This document shows, one piece after another, positions 36,185 to 46,321 of a stretch of DNA of 64,000 nucleotides (its first letter is position 1; each line of letters opens with the position of its first letter). The stretch comes from Mucilaginibacter frigoritolerans (GTDB lineage: Bacteria; Bacteroidota; Bacteroidia; Sphingobacteriales; Sphingobacteriaceae). The stretch is from positions 248,001-312,000 of the forward strand of contig NZ_VLLI01000008.1 of the NCBI RefSeq assembly GCF_007830615.1, in the 5' to 3' direction. Under the pieces are notes generated by a model. It was not told where the DNA came from. It was given only the letters and a program-made list of their open reading frames with translations, and did no database searches. A program made the translations under genes and the position numbers.

Positions 36185-37012
36185 ATGGCAGTTAAAAGAT
36201 TTAAACCGGTCACTCCGGGTACCCGCTTCCGCATAGACACTTCTACGTCGGATATTACAACAAACGTTCCTGAAAAATCGTTGGTTGTTTCGGCTAACAC
36301 AAGATCAGGCGGACGTAACAACAGCGGTAAAATGACCATGCGCTATATGGGTGGTGGCCATAAACAAGCTTACAGGTTAATTGATTTCAAACGCAATAAA
36401 TTTGATATCCCTGCAAAAGTAGCAACTATCGAGTATGATCCTAACCGTTCTGCACGTATAGCACTGTTACACTTTGTTGACGGAGAAAAAAGATATATGA
36501 TCGCTCCTGAAGGATTAACCGTAGGAATGGTTGTAGTATCAGGCGAGAATGCAGCTCCTGAAATTGGTAATACGTTACCATTAAAGAGCATCCCTCTTGG
36601 TTCTATCATCCATAACATCGAGTTAAACCCTGGTCAGGGTGGTACTATAGCACGCAGTGCAGGTACTTACGCCCAGCTATCAGCACGTGATGGTAAATAT
36701 GCCATCATCAAATTGCCATCAGGCGAAACACGTATGATTTTGTCAACTTGCTTGGCAACTATCGGTACCGTTTCAAATGGTGAAAAAGCTAACGCCGTAT
36801 TAGGTAAAGCTGGTCGCAATCGCTGGTTAGGCCGCAGACCAAGAGTTCGTGGTGTTGCCATGAACCCGGTAGATCACCCTATGGGTGGTGGTGAAGGAAG
36901 GGCCTCAGGTGGTCATCCACGTTCACGTAAAGGTTTATTGGCTAAAGGCTATAAAACTCGTGACAAAAAGAAATCATCGGATCGTTATATCATTGAAAGA
37001 AGGAAAAAATAA
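36185..37012 (+). CDS. rplB: 50S ribosomal protein L2
   Basis: The 275-residue L2 carries the family hallmark [25 protein letters not shown] with the histidine implicated in peptidyl transfer, and the RNA-binding domain [23 protein letters not shown] region. Its stop codon shares one base with the rpsS start (TAATG), giving coupled translation. Confidence 0.98.
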   Translation: MAVKRFKPVTPGTRFRIDTSTSDITTNVPEKSLVVSANTRSGGRNNSGKMTMRYMGGGHKQAYRLIDFKRNKFDIPAKVATIEYDPNRSARIALLHFVDGEKRYMIAPEGLTVGMVVVSGENAAPEIGNTLPLKSIPLGSIIHNIELNPGQGGTIARSAGTYAQLSARDGKYAIIKLPSGETRMILSTCLATIGTVSNGEKANAVLGKAGRNRWLGRRPRVRGVAMNPVDHPMGGGEGRASGGHPRSRKGLLAKGYKTRDKKKSSDRYIIERRKK

Positions 37013-37278
37013 TGGCTCGTTCAATTAAAAAAGGACCTTACATCGATCATAACTTAGACAAGAAAGTTATGGTGCTGAATGATTCAAACAAGAAATCTGT
37101 TGTAAAAACATGGTCAAGACGTTCCATGATCTCTCCGGATTTCGTTGGTCATACATTCGCAGTACACAACGGTAATAAATTTATCCCAGTGTACGTAACA
37201 GAAAACATGGTTGGACACAAGCTGGGAGAGTTTGCACCAACCCGTACATTCCGTGGTCACGCAGAAAAGAAAAAATAA
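37012..37278 (+). CDS. rpsS: 30S ribosomal protein S19
   Basis: The 88-residue S19 has [40 protein letters not shown] and [19 protein letters not shown]. It sits in the head of the 30S subunit next to S13. Translationally coupled to rplB by a one-base overlap. Confidence 0.98.
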   Translation: MARSIKKGPYIDHNLDKKVMVLNDSNKKSVVKTWSRRSMISPDFVGHTFAVHNGNKFIPVYVTENMVGHKLGEFAPTRTFRGHAEKKK

Positions 37279-37281
37279 GGC

Positions 37282-37710
37282 ATGGAAGCAACAACTAAAA
37301 TCAAAAAGTCTGTATTAATCAGGCAACAAAAAGAAGCTGCGAAAGCCCAGGTTGGTGGCGCTTCTATTGCCAAATTACAGGACTGCCCAACTTCACCACG
37401 TAAAATGCGTTTGGTGGTTGATTTAATCCGCGGTGTGAACGTTGAGAAAGCGTTATACATCCTTAAATTCACAAACAAGGAAGCTGCAATACGTGTAGAG
37501 AAACTTTTGTTATCAGCCATCAAAAACTGGGAAGCAAAAAATGAAGACAAACGTGTCGAAGATAGCAACCTTTATGTAAAAGAGGTTTCAGTAGGCGGTG
37601 GTCGTCAGTTAAAAAGGTTACGCCCTGCTCCGCAAGGAAGAGGATACCGTATCCGCAAACGCTCAAACCACGTACACCTGATCGTAGATAGTAAAAACGA
37701 TAACAATTAA
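37282..37710 (+). CDS. rplV: 50S ribosomal protein L22 with N-terminal extension
   Basis: The 142-residue L22 is longer than E. coli L22 (110) because of ~30 extra basic residues at the N-terminus ([19 protein letters not shown]). The core [21 protein letters not shown] and the tunnel hairpin [20 protein letters not shown] are intact. Confidence 0.97.
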   Translation: MEATTKIKKSVLIRQQKEAAKAQVGGASIAKLQDCPTSPRKMRLVVDLIRGVNVEKALYILKFTNKEAAIRVEKLLLSAIKNWEAKNEDKRVEDSNLYVKEVSVGGGRQLKRLRPAPQGRGYRIRKRSNHVHLIVDSKNDNN

Positions 37711-37716
37711 TTTGAA

Positions 37717-38622
37717 ATGGGACAGAAAGCACATCCAATAGGTAACAGATTAGGAATCATCAGAGGTTGGGATTCTAATTGGTTCGGTGGCAATCACTAT
37801 GCCGACAAATTAGTTGAAGATGAAAAGATCCGTAAGTATCTTTCAGCTCGTATCTCAAAAGGTGGCGTATCGAAAATAGTTATCGAGCGTACTTTAAAAC
37901 GTATCACTGTAACTATCCACACTGCCCGTCCGGGTATCGTTATCGGTAAAGGCGGTCAGGAAGTTGATAAGATCAAAGAAGAGCTAAAAAAACTAACTAA
38001 AAAGGAAGTTCAGATCAATATATTCGAGATCAAACGCCCTGAACTTGATGCACAATTAGTTGCAGAAGGCATAGCAAAACAGTTAGAAGCACGTATTTCA
38101 TTCCGTCGTGCCATGAAAACCACTATTGCTTCAACCATGAGAATGGGTGCTGAAGGAATTAAGGTAATGACTTCAGGCCGTTTAGGTGGTGCTGAAATGG
38201 CTCGTACTGAACAATATAAAGAAGGAAGAATTCCTCTACATACTTTCCGTGCCGATATTGATTACGCACTAGCAGAAGCATTAACTACTTATGGTAAAAT
38301 AGGTGTTAAAGTTTGGATCTGCAAAGGCGAAGTTTATGGCAAACGCGACTTGTCACCAAACATTGGTGGTACTAGCTCAGCCAGCGGTAAAGGCGGACGC
38401 CCTGAAGGCGCGGCAGCATTTGGCGGTCGTGGCAATGAAAGAGGCGGCGAGCGTGGCGGTGAACGCAGAGGCGACCGTAAACCAGGTGGCGACCGTAGAG
38501 GTGGTCCGGGTGCAGGCGCTCCAGGTGCAAATCGCGGCGGTGGCAACAATCGTCCGGGAGGACAAGGTGGTGGTCAGAATCGCGGTGGCGGAAATCGCCC
38601 GGGCGGCCCAGGAAAGAGATAA
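37717..38622 (+). CDS. rpsC: 30S ribosomal protein S3 with long RGG-rich tail
   Basis: Residues 1-212 form the normal S3 with the KH-domain loop GIVIGKGG (73-80) and the mRNA-entry segment around [10 protein letters not shown]. coli S3 stops at 233; this protein runs to 301 because of an 85-residue tail (216-301) made almost only of Gly, Arg, Asn, Pro and Ala, with five RGG triplets at 242, 246, 261, 273 and 289. The tail codons read without interruption to the stop. RGG tails bind RNA in other proteins; S3 lies at the mRNA entry site. The tail's role is inference. Confidence 0.97.
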   Translation: MGQKAHPIGNRLGIIRGWDSNWFGGNHYADKLVEDEKIRKYLSARISKGGVSKIVIERTLKRITVTIHTARPGIVIGKGGQEVDKIKEELKKLTKKEVQINIFEIKRPELDAQLVAEGIAKQLEARISFRRAMKTTIASTMRMGAEGIKVMTSGRLGGAEMARTEQYKEGRIPLHTFRADIDYALAEALTTYGKIGVKVWICKGEVYGKRDLSPNIGGTSSASGKGGRPEGAAAFGGRGNERGGERGGERRGDRKPGGDRRGGPGAGAPGANRGGGNNRPGGQGGGQNRGGGNRPGGPGKR

Positions 38623-38640
38623 TAAATAGAGTAGAAAAAA

Positions 38641-38656
38641 TATATCGCGAGATATA
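38641..38656 (+). promoter_or_regulatory. Small hairpin with GNRA-type loop between rpsC and rplP
   Basis: TATATC-GCGA-GATATA forms a six-pair stem closed by C-G with a GCGA tetraloop, a stable RNA fold. It lies 13 bases before the rplP start. Confidence 0.4.
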
Positions 38657-38669
38657 AAAGCTTAAGAAA

Positions 38670-39092
38670 ATGCTACAGCCAAAAAGAACGAAGTTCAGAA
38701 AGATGCAAAAAGGCAAAATGAAAGGCAACGCCAGTCGTGGCGCTGAGCTTTCATTCGGATCTTTCGGTATAAAATCACTCGAGCCGGCCTGGATCACCAG
38801 CCGTCAGATCGAAGCTGCACGTATTGCTGTTACACGTTTTATGAAACGTGAAGGACAGGTATGGATCAGAATATTCCCTGATAAACCTGTAACTAAAAAA
38901 CCAGCTGAAGTACGTATGGGTAAAGGTAAAGGTGCTCCTGAATACTGGGTAGCGGTAGTTCGCCCCGGAAGGATCATCTTCGAAGCAGAAGGTGTACCGT
39001 TAGAAACAGCTAAAGAGGCATTACGCCTGGCAGCACAAAAGTTACCTGTGCAAACAAGATTTATAGTACGTAGAGATTACGTAGAAGCATAA
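38670..39092 (+). CDS. rplP: 50S ribosomal protein L16
   Basis: The 140-residue L16 has [21 protein letters not shown], the [21 protein letters not shown] [14 protein letters not shown] block, [24 protein letters not shown] and the C-terminal [17 protein letters not shown]. It contacts A-site tRNA. Confidence 0.98.
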   Translation: MLQPKRTKFRKMQKGKMKGNASRGAELSFGSFGIKSLEPAWITSRQIEAARIAVTRFMKREGQVWIRIFPDKPVTKKPAEVRMGKGKGAPEYWVAVVRPGRIIFEAEGVPLETAKEALRLAAQKLPVQTRFIVRRDYVEA

Positions 39093-39178
39093 ATAAAAAA
39101 GTTAGCGGTTTTGAGTTTGCAGTTATCAGTTGGATAAAGCGTGCTTGAAACTAAAAACTCAAAAAACTAATAAAGAAA

Positions 39179-39382
39179 ATGAAAAACTCAGAAATTTTAG
39201 AGTTGTCAACTGAAGAATTGGTTGCCAGGATAGGCGAGGAAAGAACAAATCTTACCAAACTGAAATTTGCGCACGCGGTTTCTGCTATTGAAAACCCTAC
39301 CCGTATTACAAAAGTACGTAAGGACATCGCTCGTTTAAATACTGAATTAACAAAGCGCAAAGCGGCGTCAGCTTCTGAATAA
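39179..39382 (+). CDS. rpmC: 50S ribosomal protein L29
   Basis: The 67-residue L29 is a two-helix protein: KNSEILELSTEELVARIGEERTNL and the typical NPTRITKVRKDIARLNTEL. The ~86-base gap before it can fold as TTTTGAGTTT with AAAACTCAAAA. Confidence 0.95.
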   Translation: MKNSEILELSTEELVARIGEERTNLTKLKFAHAVSAIENPTRITKVRKDIARLNTELTKRKAASASE

Positions 39383-39401
39383 TTTTTAAACGTCGATAGA
39401 A

Positions 39402-39656
39402 ATGGAAAGAAATTTAAGAAAAACACGTACCGGCCTGGTAGTTAGCAATAAGATGGAAAAGTCTATTGTTGTTGCGGTAGAAAGGAAAGTAAAACACCCT
39501 ATCTATGGTAAGTTCGTTAAGAAAACTACCAAATTTATGGCTCATGATGAAGCCAATACTTGTGGAATAGGCGATACCGTATTGATTATGGAAACCCGCC
39601 CGCTTAGCAAAAACAAAAACTGGAGATTAGTTCAAATTTTAGAAAGGGCTAAATAA
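39402..39656 (+). CDS. rpsQ: 30S ribosomal protein S17
   Basis: The 84-residue S17 has [38 protein letters not shown] and [22 protein letters not shown]. Standard length. rplN follows after one base. Confidence 0.98.
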   Translation: MERNLRKTRTGLVVSNKMEKSIVVAVERKVKHPIYGKFVKKTTKFMAHDEANTCGIGDTVLIMETRPLSKNKNWRLVQILERAK

Positions 39657-39657
39657 G

Positions 39658-40026
39658 ATGGTACAACAGGAATCAAGATTAAACGTAGCCGATAACAGTG
39701 GCGCTAAAGAAGTTTTAGTGATCCGTGTTTTGGGTGGTACCGGTAAAAGGTATGCATCAATTGGCGATAAGATAGTAGTTACCGTAAAGAGCGCTCTGCC
39801 ATCAGGCAACGTTAAAAAAGGTACCGTTTCAAAAGCTGTAGTGGTTAGAACTAAGAAAGAGATTCGCAGGAAAGATGGTTCATATATCCGTTTTGATGAC
39901 AATGCCGCGGTTTTGTTAAACAACCAGGATGAGCCAAGAGGCACACGTATCTTTGGCCCTGTTGCAAGAGAATTACGTGAGAAACAATTTATGAAAATTG
40001 TATCATTAGCACCGGAGGTATTGTAA
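39658..40026 (+). CDS. rplN: 50S ribosomal protein L14
   Basis: The 122-residue L14 is highly conserved: [48 protein letters not shown] and [15 protein letters not shown]. It forms part of the inter-subunit bridge. Confidence 0.98.
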   Translation: MVQQESRLNVADNSGAKEVLVIRVLGGTGKRYASIGDKIVVTVKSALPSGNVKKGTVSKAVVVRTKKEIRRKDGSYIRFDDNAAVLLNNQDEPRGTRIFGPVARELREKQFMKIVSLAPEVL

Positions 40027-40027
40027 C

Positions 40028-40372
40028 ATGGAAAAGAAAAAACACGAACAACCTGCCAAATTGAAGATCAAAAAAGGTGATCTGGTAAAGGTTATAGCCG
40101 GCGATTCAAAAGGATCTGAAGGTAAAATATTAGAGGTTATTTTAGATAAAGGCCGCGCTATTGTTGAAGGTGCCAATATGGTATCAAAACACACCAAGCC
40201 TAATGCAGCATCACCTAACGGTGGCATTGTAAAACAAGAAGCTGCTATACACATTTCTAACCTGATGCTGGTTGATCCTAAATCAGGAAAACCAACCCGC
40301 GTTGGCCGTAAAAGAAATGAAGCTGGTAAATTAGTTCGAATTGCAAAAATATCAGGAGAGGAAATTAAGTAA
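40028..40372 (+). CDS. rplX: 50S ribosomal protein L24
   Basis: The 114-residue L24 has the KOW motif [22 protein letters not shown] and [25 protein letters not shown]. Its stop overlaps the rplE start by one base (TAATG at 40370). Confidence 0.98.
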   Translation: MEKKKHEQPAKLKIKKGDLVKVIAGDSKGSEGKILEVILDKGRAIVEGANMVSKHTKPNAASPNGGIVKQEAAIHISNLMLVDPKSGKPTRVGRKRNEAGKLVRIAKISGEEIK

Positions 40373-40935
40373 TGGAATACGTACCAAGATTAAAAACAAA
40401 GTATAAGGACGAAATTCGTACCGCACTGAAAGATAAATTTCAGTATAAAAGCGTTATGCAGGTTCCTAAACTTGAGAAAATCGCTATCAACCAGGGTGTT
40501 GGTGGTGCTACTACTGATAAAAAACTGATTGAAAGTACAATTACTGAATTGACTACTATTACTGGTCAGCAGGCTGTTTCTTCAAAATCTAAAAAAGATA
40601 TTTCAAACTTTAAGTTACGTAAAAATATGCCTATCGGCGTACGTGTTACACTGCGTGACAATACTATGTATGAATTTCTTGACCGTTTAATTGCTGTGGC
40701 TTTACCACGTATCCGCGATTTCAAAGGTATCAACGATAAAGGTTTTGACGGACGAGGAAACTATACATTAGGTGTATCAGAGCAAATTATATTCCCTGAG
40801 ATTAATATCGATAAGATTAACAAAATTCAGGGTATGGATATTACCTTTGTTACCTCTGCAACAAATGATGTTGAAGCATTAGAGTTGTTGAAACAATTTG
40901 GATTACCATTTAAAAATCAAAATAATAATGGCTAA
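40372..40935 (+). CDS. rplE: 50S ribosomal protein L5
   Basis: The 187-residue L5 binds 5S rRNA; it shows [25 protein letters not shown] sequence, [25 protein letters not shown] and [16 protein letters not shown]. It overlaps rpsN by eight bases (ATGGCTAA). Confidence 0.98.
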   Translation: MEYVPRLKTKYKDEIRTALKDKFQYKSVMQVPKLEKIAINQGVGGATTDKKLIESTITELTTITGQQAVSSKSKKDISNFKLRKNMPIGVRVTLRDNTMYEFLDRLIAVALPRIRDFKGINDKGFDGRGNYTLGVSEQIIFPEINIDKINKIQGMDITFVTSATNDVEALELLKQFGLPFKNQNNNG

Positions 40936-41197
40936 AGAAGGTGTAAAAGCACGTGAATTAAAACGCGCTAAATTAGTAGCTAAATACGCTGAAAAAAGAG
41001 CGGCCCTTAAAGAAGCAGGTGATTACGCAGCTTTGGATAAATTACCAAAAGCAGCATCACCGGTTAAATTACACAATCGTTGTAAATTAACAGGCCGTCC
41101 TCGTGGTTACATGCGTCAATTCGGTATTTCACGTGTTACATTCCGTGAAATGGCTCTTGATGGCAAGATTCCAGGAGTAAAGAAAGCAAGCTGGTAA
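40928..41197 (+). CDS. rpsN: 30S ribosomal protein S14, zinc-free short form
   Basis: Starting at ATG 40928 (eight bases inside rplE) the protein has 89 residues: [13 protein letters not shown], then [28 protein letters not shown]. Only one cysteine is left where zinc-binding S14 has four, so it is the zinc-independent type. An in-frame start at 40898 would add ten unrelated residues. Confidence 0.96.
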   Translation: MAKEGVKARELKRAKLVAKYAEKRAALKEAGDYAALDKLPKAASPVKLHNRCKLTGRPRGYMRQFGISRVTFREMALDGKIPGVKKASW

Positions 41198-41203
41198 TTT
41201 GAA

Positions 41204-41320
41204 TTCGGATTTCTTTCGCCTTTGGTGAATAGAAATTTGAATTTTAGAAGAAAAAATAAATTCGAAATAAGGAATCTATAAGACGGAATAAATCCGAAAG
41301 CGAACTTCCGAAATTCGAAA
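41204..41320. repeat. TTCGGATTTC-type repeat between rpsN and rpsH
   Basis: GAATTCGGATTTCTTTCG near 41201-41219 and CCGAAATTCGAAATG near 41308-41321 form an imperfect inverted pair, with further AATTCGAAAT units between. Related to 6483-6630 and 20714-20770. Confidence 0.5.
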
Positions 41321-41376
41321 TGAAGATTAACCGATAGAAGGTCCTGAAAGGGAAACCACTATCATAAAACAATAAA

Positions 41377-41775
41377 ATGAATACAGATCCAATCGCAGAT
41401 TATCTTACAAGAGTAAGGAATGCTATTAAGGCCAACCATCGGGTTGTTGAAATTCCTGCATCAAATCTGAAGAAGGAAATCACTAAGGTGCTTTTCGACA
41501 AAGGTTACATTGCCAATTTTAAGTTTGAAGACAATGGTCCTCAAGGTACTATTAAGGTAGCTTTGAAATACCATCCGATAACTAAAATTTCTGCTATACG
41601 CAGCATCTCACGCATAAGTAAACCAGGTTTGAGGAAATACGCAGGCATGGATAATATGCCAAGAGTATTAAATGGTTTAGGTATCGCCATCCTGTCAACT
41701 TCTAAAGGTGTAATGACCGATAAAGAAGCTCGTCAGCAAAATGTTGGTGGTGAGGTTTTATGCTACGTTTATTAA
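41377..41775 (+). CDS. rpsH: 30S ribosomal protein S8
   Basis: The 132-residue S8 has [54 protein letters not shown] and a C-terminal GGEVLCYVY. In E. coli S8 represses the spc operon by binding its mRNA. Confidence 0.98.
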   Translation: MNTDPIADYLTRVRNAIKANHRVVEIPASNLKKEITKVLFDKGYIANFKFEDNGPQGTIKVALKYHPITKISAIRSISRISKPGLRKYAGMDNMPRVLNGLGIAILSTSKGVMTDKEARQQNVGGEVLCYVY

Positions 41776-41776
41776 T

Positions 41777-41782
41777 AGGAGG
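41777..41782 (+). promoter_or_regulatory. Strong Shine-Dalgarno sequence before rplF
   Basis: AGGAGG ends 10 bases before the rplF ATG at 41793, two bases after the rpsH stop. The same motif and spacing stand before rpsG. Confidence 0.7.
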
Positions 41783-41792
41783 AAATTAAACA

Positions 41793-42350
41793 ATGTCAAG
41801 AGTAGGAAAGTTACCTATCGCACTACCGGCAGGAGTTACCATTACGGTATCAGCAGAAAATGTTGTTACTGTAAAAGGCCCTAAAGGTGAATTGCACCAG
41901 GCGGTTGACAGTGATATCACTGTTGAACAAGAAGAAGGAAATTTAATTGTAAAACGCCCTTCTGAGCAAAAACGCCACAAAGCATTACACGGTTTATATC
42001 GTGCATTAATAAATAACATGGTTGTAGGTGTAACCACTGGTTACAAAGTAGAGCAGGAATTAGTGGGTGTAGGTTACCGCGCAACCAATACAGGTAATAC
42101 GTTAGATTTAGTGTTGGGTTATTCTCACCACTACGTATTTGAATTACCACAAGAAATTAAGGTTTCAACAACTGCTGAAAAGGGTAAAAACCCTACCATT
42201 ATTCTGGAGTCAATTGATAAACAACTTATTGGTCAGGTAGCTGCGAAAATTCGTTCGTTACGTGCACCAGAGCCTTACAAAGGTAAAGGTATCAAGTTTG
42301 TTGGCGAAGTATTGAGAAGAAAAGCAGGTAAATCAGCATCTAAAAAATAA
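41793..42350 (+). CDS. rplF: 50S ribosomal protein L6
   Basis: The 185-residue L6 has the two repeated domains: [19 protein letters not shown] and VKGPKGEL, then the family motif [27 protein letters not shown] near the end. It lies close to the factor-binding site of the 50S subunit. Confidence 0.98.
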   Translation: MSRVGKLPIALPAGVTITVSAENVVTVKGPKGELHQAVDSDITVEQEEGNLIVKRPSEQKRHKALHGLYRALINNMVVGVTTGYKVEQELVGVGYRATNTGNTLDLVLGYSHHYVFELPQEIKVSTTAEKGKNPTIILESIDKQLIGQVAAKIRSLRAPEPYKGKGIKFVGEVLRRKAGKSASKK

Positions 42351-42355
42351 TCGTC

Positions 42356-42709
42356 ATGGGAGCTAAATTATCAAGAAGAGACAGAATTAAGAAGGGAATC
42401 AGAAAACGTCTTTCAGGTTCTTCGGCACGTCCGCGTCTGTCAGTATACAGGAGTAATAAAGGAATTTACGCGCAGATCATTGACGATGTAAGTGGCAAAA
42501 CAATAGTATCAGCATCATCTTTATCAAAAGATTTTAATGCAGAAAAAGGTACTAAAATTGATCAGTCAGTTGCCGTTGGTAAACTGGTTGCTGAAAAAGC
42601 AATTGCTGCAGGTATTAAAGATGTGGTTTTCGACAGGAACGGTTATTTGTACCATGGTCGTGTTAAATCACTGGCTGATGGTGCACGTGAAGGTGGTTTA
42701 AACTTTTAA
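42356..42709 (+). CDS. rplR: 50S ribosomal protein L18
   Basis: The 117-residue L18 binds 5S rRNA. It shows [64 protein letters not shown]. Standard length and place. Confidence 0.98.
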   Translation: MGAKLSRRDRIKKGIRKRLSGSSARPRLSVYRSNKGIYAQIIDDVSGKTIVSASSLSKDFNAEKGTKIDQSVAVGKLVAEKAIAAGIKDVVFDRNGYLYHGRVKSLADGAREGGLNF

Positions 42710-42721
42710 TCGAAAAGAGAA

Positions 42722-43240
42722 ATGTCAACAATCAACATAAAAAGAGTAAAAACAAGCGAGATCGAATTAAAAGACCGCTTGGTAAGCATACAGCGTGTAG
42801 CCAAAGTAACCAAAGGTGGCCGTACATTCAGTTTCTCTGCCATTGTGGTAGTAGGTGACGAAAACGGTGTTGTAGGTTACGGTTTAGGTAAAGCTAAAGA
42901 GGTTACTGAAGCAATTGCTAAAGGCATTGATGATGCAAAAAAGAACCTGGTAAAAGTGCCTATTATTAACGGTACTGTACCTCACGAGCAAATTGGCAAG
43001 TTTTCAGGTGGTTTTGTTTTCATAAAACCAGCTGCTAACGGTACCGGTGTAATTGCTGGTGGTGCAATGCGTGCTGTACTTGAGTCAGCAGGTATCCACA
43101 ACGTATTGGCAAAATCAAAAGGTTCATCAAACCCGCACAACGTGGTTAAGGCAACTGTATCAGCATTATCACAATTACGTGATGCTTATACTGTAGCACA
43201 GCACCGCGGCGTTAATTTAGGTAAAGTATTTAACGGATAA
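42722..43240 (+). CDS. rpsE: 30S ribosomal protein S5
   Basis: The 172-residue S5 has the dsRNA-binding-like start [44 protein letters not shown] and [19 protein letters not shown]. It helps decoding accuracy at the mRNA channel. Confidence 0.98.
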   Translation: MSTINIKRVKTSEIELKDRLVSIQRVAKVTKGGRTFSFSAIVVVGDENGVVGYGLGKAKEVTEAIAKGIDDAKKNLVKVPIINGTVPHEQIGKFSGGFVFIKPAANGTGVIAGGAMRAVLESAGIHNVLAKSKGSSNPHNVVKATVSALSQLRDAYTVAQHRGVNLGKVFNG

Positions 43241-43246
43241 TCAGCG

Positions 43247-43426
43247 ATGGCAAAAATCAAGATAACCCAGATTAAAAGCGTGATCGACAGAAGTGAGCGC
43301 CAAAAACGTACGGTTGAGGCCCTGGGCTTAAAAAAGATCAACCACAGTGTAGAAGTTGAAGCCACTGCAGCAATAGTAGGTATGGTTAAAAAAGTTAATC
43401 ACCTGGTAGCTGTAGAAAATATTTAA
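43247..43426 (+). CDS. rpmD: 50S ribosomal protein L30
   Basis: A 59-residue frame from ATG 43247: [36 protein letters not shown], ending [16 protein letters not shown]. The pattern KVTQVKSxIGR...T..ALGL.K....V of L30 is clear, and its position between rpsE and rplO is canonical. Confidence 0.96.
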   Translation: MAKIKITQIKSVIDRSERQKRTVEALGLKKINHSVEVEATAAIVGMVKKVNHLVAVENI

Positions 43427-43430
43427 TATC

Positions 43431-43877
43431 ATGAATTTAAGTAATCTTAAACCTGCAAAAGGTTCTACTAAAAATAGAAAAAGAATTGGCCGTGGTACAG
43501 GTTCTGGCCGTGGCGGAACATCAACCCGTGGTCATAAAGGCGCAGGTTCACGTTCAGGTACCAGCACTAAAGTTGGTTTTGAAGGTGGTCAGATGCCTTT
43601 ACAGCGCCGTGTGCCTAAGGTTGGATTTAAAAATCCTAACCGTGTAGAGTACGTAGGTGTTAACCTTGATGTTCTTCAGAAATTGGTTGAGCAATATTCA
43701 ATTGCTTCAGTTGATTTTGATACATTGAAAGAACATGGTTTGGCTTCAAGAAACGATCTTGTTAAAATTTTAGGTCGTGGTGAACTGACTGCCAAATTAG
43801 ACGTTAAAGCACACGCGTTTACTGCTACAGCGCAAAAAGCAATTGAGGCAGCCGGGGGTACAATAGTTAAGCTATAA
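43431..43877 (+). CDS. rplO: 50S ribosomal protein L15
   Basis: The 148-residue L15 starts MNLSNLKPAKGSTKNRKRIGRG and has the Gly/Arg-rich loop GTGSGRGGTSTRGHKGAGSRSG, GFEGGQMPLQRRVPKVGF and the C-terminal AHAFTATAQKAIEAAGGTIVKL. Precedes secY as usual. Confidence 0.98.
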   Translation: MNLSNLKPAKGSTKNRKRIGRGTGSGRGGTSTRGHKGAGSRSGTSTKVGFEGGQMPLQRRVPKVGFKNPNRVEYVGVNLDVLQKLVEQYSIASVDFDTLKEHGLASRNDLVKILGRGELTAKLDVKAHAFTATAQKAIEAAGGTIVKL

Positions 43878-43883
43878 TTTTCG

Positions 43884-45227
43884 ATGAAGAAATTTTTCAC
43901 CACATTATCCAATATCTGGAAAATCGAAGACTTAAGAGTGCGTATTACTAACACACTCTTATTTCTTTTAATATATCGTGTAGGTACATTCGTGGTATTG
44001 CCCGGTGTTAATCCTGCGTCGCTGAATAATAAACAACAGGCCGAAGGTATTGCCGGTTTATTGAATATGTTTGCAGGAGGCGCGTTCTCACACGCCTCAA
44101 TTTTTGCATTGGGCGTAATGCCATATATCTCGGCGTCTATCGTGGTGCAATTATTGGGTATTGCGGTACCATATTTCGCTAAACTTCAAAAAGAAGGCGA
44201 AAGTGGCCGTAATAAACTAAACCAATGGACCCGTTACCTAACCATAGGTATCACAGCATTGCAAGCCATCGGTTACCTAAAATCACAGATAACTGCTGAA
44301 CAAATGGAAATTGCTAATCCATACTTCACTATTTTAAATATGTGCGTGTTAACTGCAGGTACCATGTTTATTATGTGGTTGGGTGAGAAAATTACAGATA
44401 AAGGTATTGGTAATGGTATTTCATTGATCATTATGGTGGGAATTATTGCTGCTTTACCAGGTGCATTCCTGAGTGAGTTTACCTCACGTAATGCCGGTGC
44501 CGGTGGTTTAGTTACCTTCCTTGTTGAAATTGTGGCACTTGTTGGTGTGGTAATGTTTACCATACTAATAGTACAGGGTACCCGCAAAATTGCTGTTCAA
44601 TACGCAAAACGTATTGTAGGTAATAAACAATATGGTGGCGTTCGTCAGTATATTCCTTTAAAGGTGAATGCTGCGGGTGTAATGCCAATTATATTTGCTC
44701 AGGCGTTAATGTTTATTCCTGCAACTATAGCGCAATTTTTCCCTAAAGCAGCTTCAAACAGTGTTTTAATGGCATTGTCTGATTATACTTCATGGGGACA
44801 TAACTTACTGTTTGCTATATTAATCATCCTGTTCACTTATTTCTATACAGCTATTACAGTTAATCCTAACCAAATGGCTGAGGATATGAAAAAGAACGGA
44901 GGATTTATACCGGGTGTTAAACCAGGCAAAACTACTGCTGATTATATTGATGCAGTAATTTCAAGAATTACATTACCAGGTTCAATTTTCCTTGCCATAA
45001 TAGCTATTATCCCGGCGTTAGCAAGTATGGTACACGTTACCAGTGCTTTTGCCAGATTCTTTGGTGGTACTTCATTAATCATTCTTGTAGGTGTTGTTAT
45101 TGATACCTTACAGCAGATTGAAAGTCATTTATTGATGCGTCATTATGATGGTTTAATGAAAACCGGAAGAATTAAGGGCCGTACAGCTATTCCTTCGGCA
45201 GATGGAACAAGTCAGCCTGTTATCTGA
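43884..45227 (+). CDS. secY: Protein translocase subunit SecY
   Basis: The 447-residue SecY has ten membrane segments. It includes RITNTLLFLLIYRVGTFVVLPGV, the plug region NMFAGGAFSHASIFALGVMPYISASI, QYIPLKVNAAGVMPIIFAQAL and NPNQMAEDMKKNGGFIPGVKPGK. It forms the channel for export through the inner membrane with SecE and SecG, which lie elsewhere. Confidence 0.98.
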   Translation: MKKFFTTLSNIWKIEDLRVRITNTLLFLLIYRVGTFVVLPGVNPASLNNKQQAEGIAGLLNMFAGGAFSHASIFALGVMPYISASIVVQLLGIAVPYFAKLQKEGESGRNKLNQWTRYLTIGITALQAIGYLKSQITAEQMEIANPYFTILNMCVLTAGTMFIMWLGEKITDKGIGNGISLIIMVGIIAALPGAFLSEFTSRNAGAGGLVTFLVEIVALVGVVMFTILIVQGTRKIAVQYAKRIVGNKQYGGVRQYIPLKVNAAGVMPIIFAQALMFIPATIAQFFPKAASNSVLMALSDYTSWGHNLLFAILIILFTYFYTAITVNPNQMAEDMKKNGGFIPGVKPGKTTADYIDAVISRITLPGSIFLAIIAIIPALASMVHVTSAFARFFGGTSLIILVGVVIDTLQQIESHLLMRHYDGLMKTGRIKGRTAIPSADGTSQPVI

Positions 45228-45239
45228 TAAATTTAAAAC

Positions 45240-46031
45240 ATGTCAAAGATCCATTATAAGTCTGTCGAAGAGATAGAGCTCATAAGAGAAAGTTCTTTAC
45301 TTGTTTCCAAAACACTTGGGGAGATAGCAAAAGTTATACGCCCTGGAATAAAAACAATTGAATTAAACAAACTTGCAGAAACCTTTATCCGTGATAACGG
45401 CGGTATTCCTGCATTTTTAAATTACCACGGCTTCCCTTATTCATTGTGTATATCAATGAATGATCAGGTTGTACATGGTTTCCCTGGCGACAGGGAGCTT
45501 ATTGATGGTGATTTAGTGTCGGTAGATTGTGGTGTGGAGTTAAATAAGTATATCGGCGATTCTGCTTACACTTTTGCTATTGGCGAAGTAAGTGAGGAGG
45601 TGAAAAAGCTGATGCGCGTTACTATAGAGTGCCTGGACTTTGGTGTTCAGAAAGCAGTAACAGGTAATCGTATTGGTGATATAGGATATGCAGTGCAGGA
45701 GCATGCTGAAAAGAATGGTTTTGGCGTAGTGAAAGAGTTAGTTGGTCATGGTGTAGGTATACATCTGCATGAAAAGCCCGAAGTTCCTAACTATGGCAAG
45801 CGCGGATCAGGTATTAAACTGGAAGAAGGCATGGTGATTGCGATTGAGCCAATGATCAATGCCGGTAAAGCCAGGGTAAAGTTTTGGGATGATGGCTGGA
45901 CAGTATCAACTGTTGATAGTAAACCATCAGCTCATTATGAGCATACAGTGGCTATCAGGAAGGGAAAACCTGATGTTTTATCGACTTTTGAATATGTCGA
46001 TAATGTTTTAAAAGAAAAAAATAATAATTAA
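45240..46031 (+). CDS. map: Methionine aminopeptidase type I
   Basis: The 263-residue enzyme removes the initiator Met. Metal ligands are visible in SVDCGVELNKYIGDSAYTF (two Asp), GHGVGIHLHEKP (His) and AIEPMINAG (Glu), with a final Glu near HYEHTVAI. The N-terminal SH3-binding zinc region is absent, as in type Ia. secY-map without adk between is usual for Bacteroidota. Confidence 0.97.
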   Translation: MSKIHYKSVEEIELIRESSLLVSKTLGEIAKVIRPGIKTIELNKLAETFIRDNGGIPAFLNYHGFPYSLCISMNDQVVHGFPGDRELIDGDLVSVDCGVELNKYIGDSAYTFAIGEVSEEVKKLMRVTIECLDFGVQKAVTGNRIGDIGYAVQEHAEKNGFGVVKELVGHGVGIHLHEKPEVPNYGKRGSGIKLEEGMVIAIEPMINAGKARVKFWDDGWTVSTVDSKPSAHYEHTVAIRKGKPDVLSTFEYVDNVLKEKNNN

Positions 46032-46042
46032 AATATTTTTAT

Positions 46043-46050
46043 TAATTTTG
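46043..46050 (+). promoter_or_regulatory. Possible -7 element before infA
   Basis: TAATTTTG fits TAnnTTTG, but no TTG stands at the proper upstream distance. An internal promoter for infA and the following genes is possible. Confidence 0.4.
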
Positions 46051-46094
46051 CATCCCGGTTTTGGGGTGGATAATTAAGTAATAATCAATAAAAT

Positions 46095-46313
46095 ATGGCT
46101 AAACAATCATCGATTGAGCAAGACGGAACAATTCGGGAAGCATTGTCAAATGCAATGTTTAGGGTTGAACTTGAAAATGGTCATGAGATTATTGCGCATA
46201 TTTCAGGTAAAATGCGGATGCACTACATTAAAATATTACCTGGCGACAGGGTAAAATTGGAAATGAGTCCGTACGATTTAACAAAAGGAAGAATAACCTA
46301 CAGATATAAATAA
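46095..46313 (+). CDS. infA: Translation initiation factor IF-1
   Basis: The 72-residue OB-fold protein has [33 protein letters not shown] and [25 protein letters not shown]. It binds the 30S A site during initiation. Full length. Confidence 0.98.
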   Translation: MAKQSSIEQDGTIREALSNAMFRVELENGHEIIAHISGKMRMHYIKILPGDRVKLEMSPYDLTKGRITYRYK

Positions 46314-46321
46314 TTAAAGCG

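Noticed and set aside
38334..38797. Long frames in other phases across the Gly/Arg-rich end of rpsC
   Set aside because: They are shadows of the repetitive GGN/CGN codons; all consist of low-complexity Pro, Ala or Arg runs.
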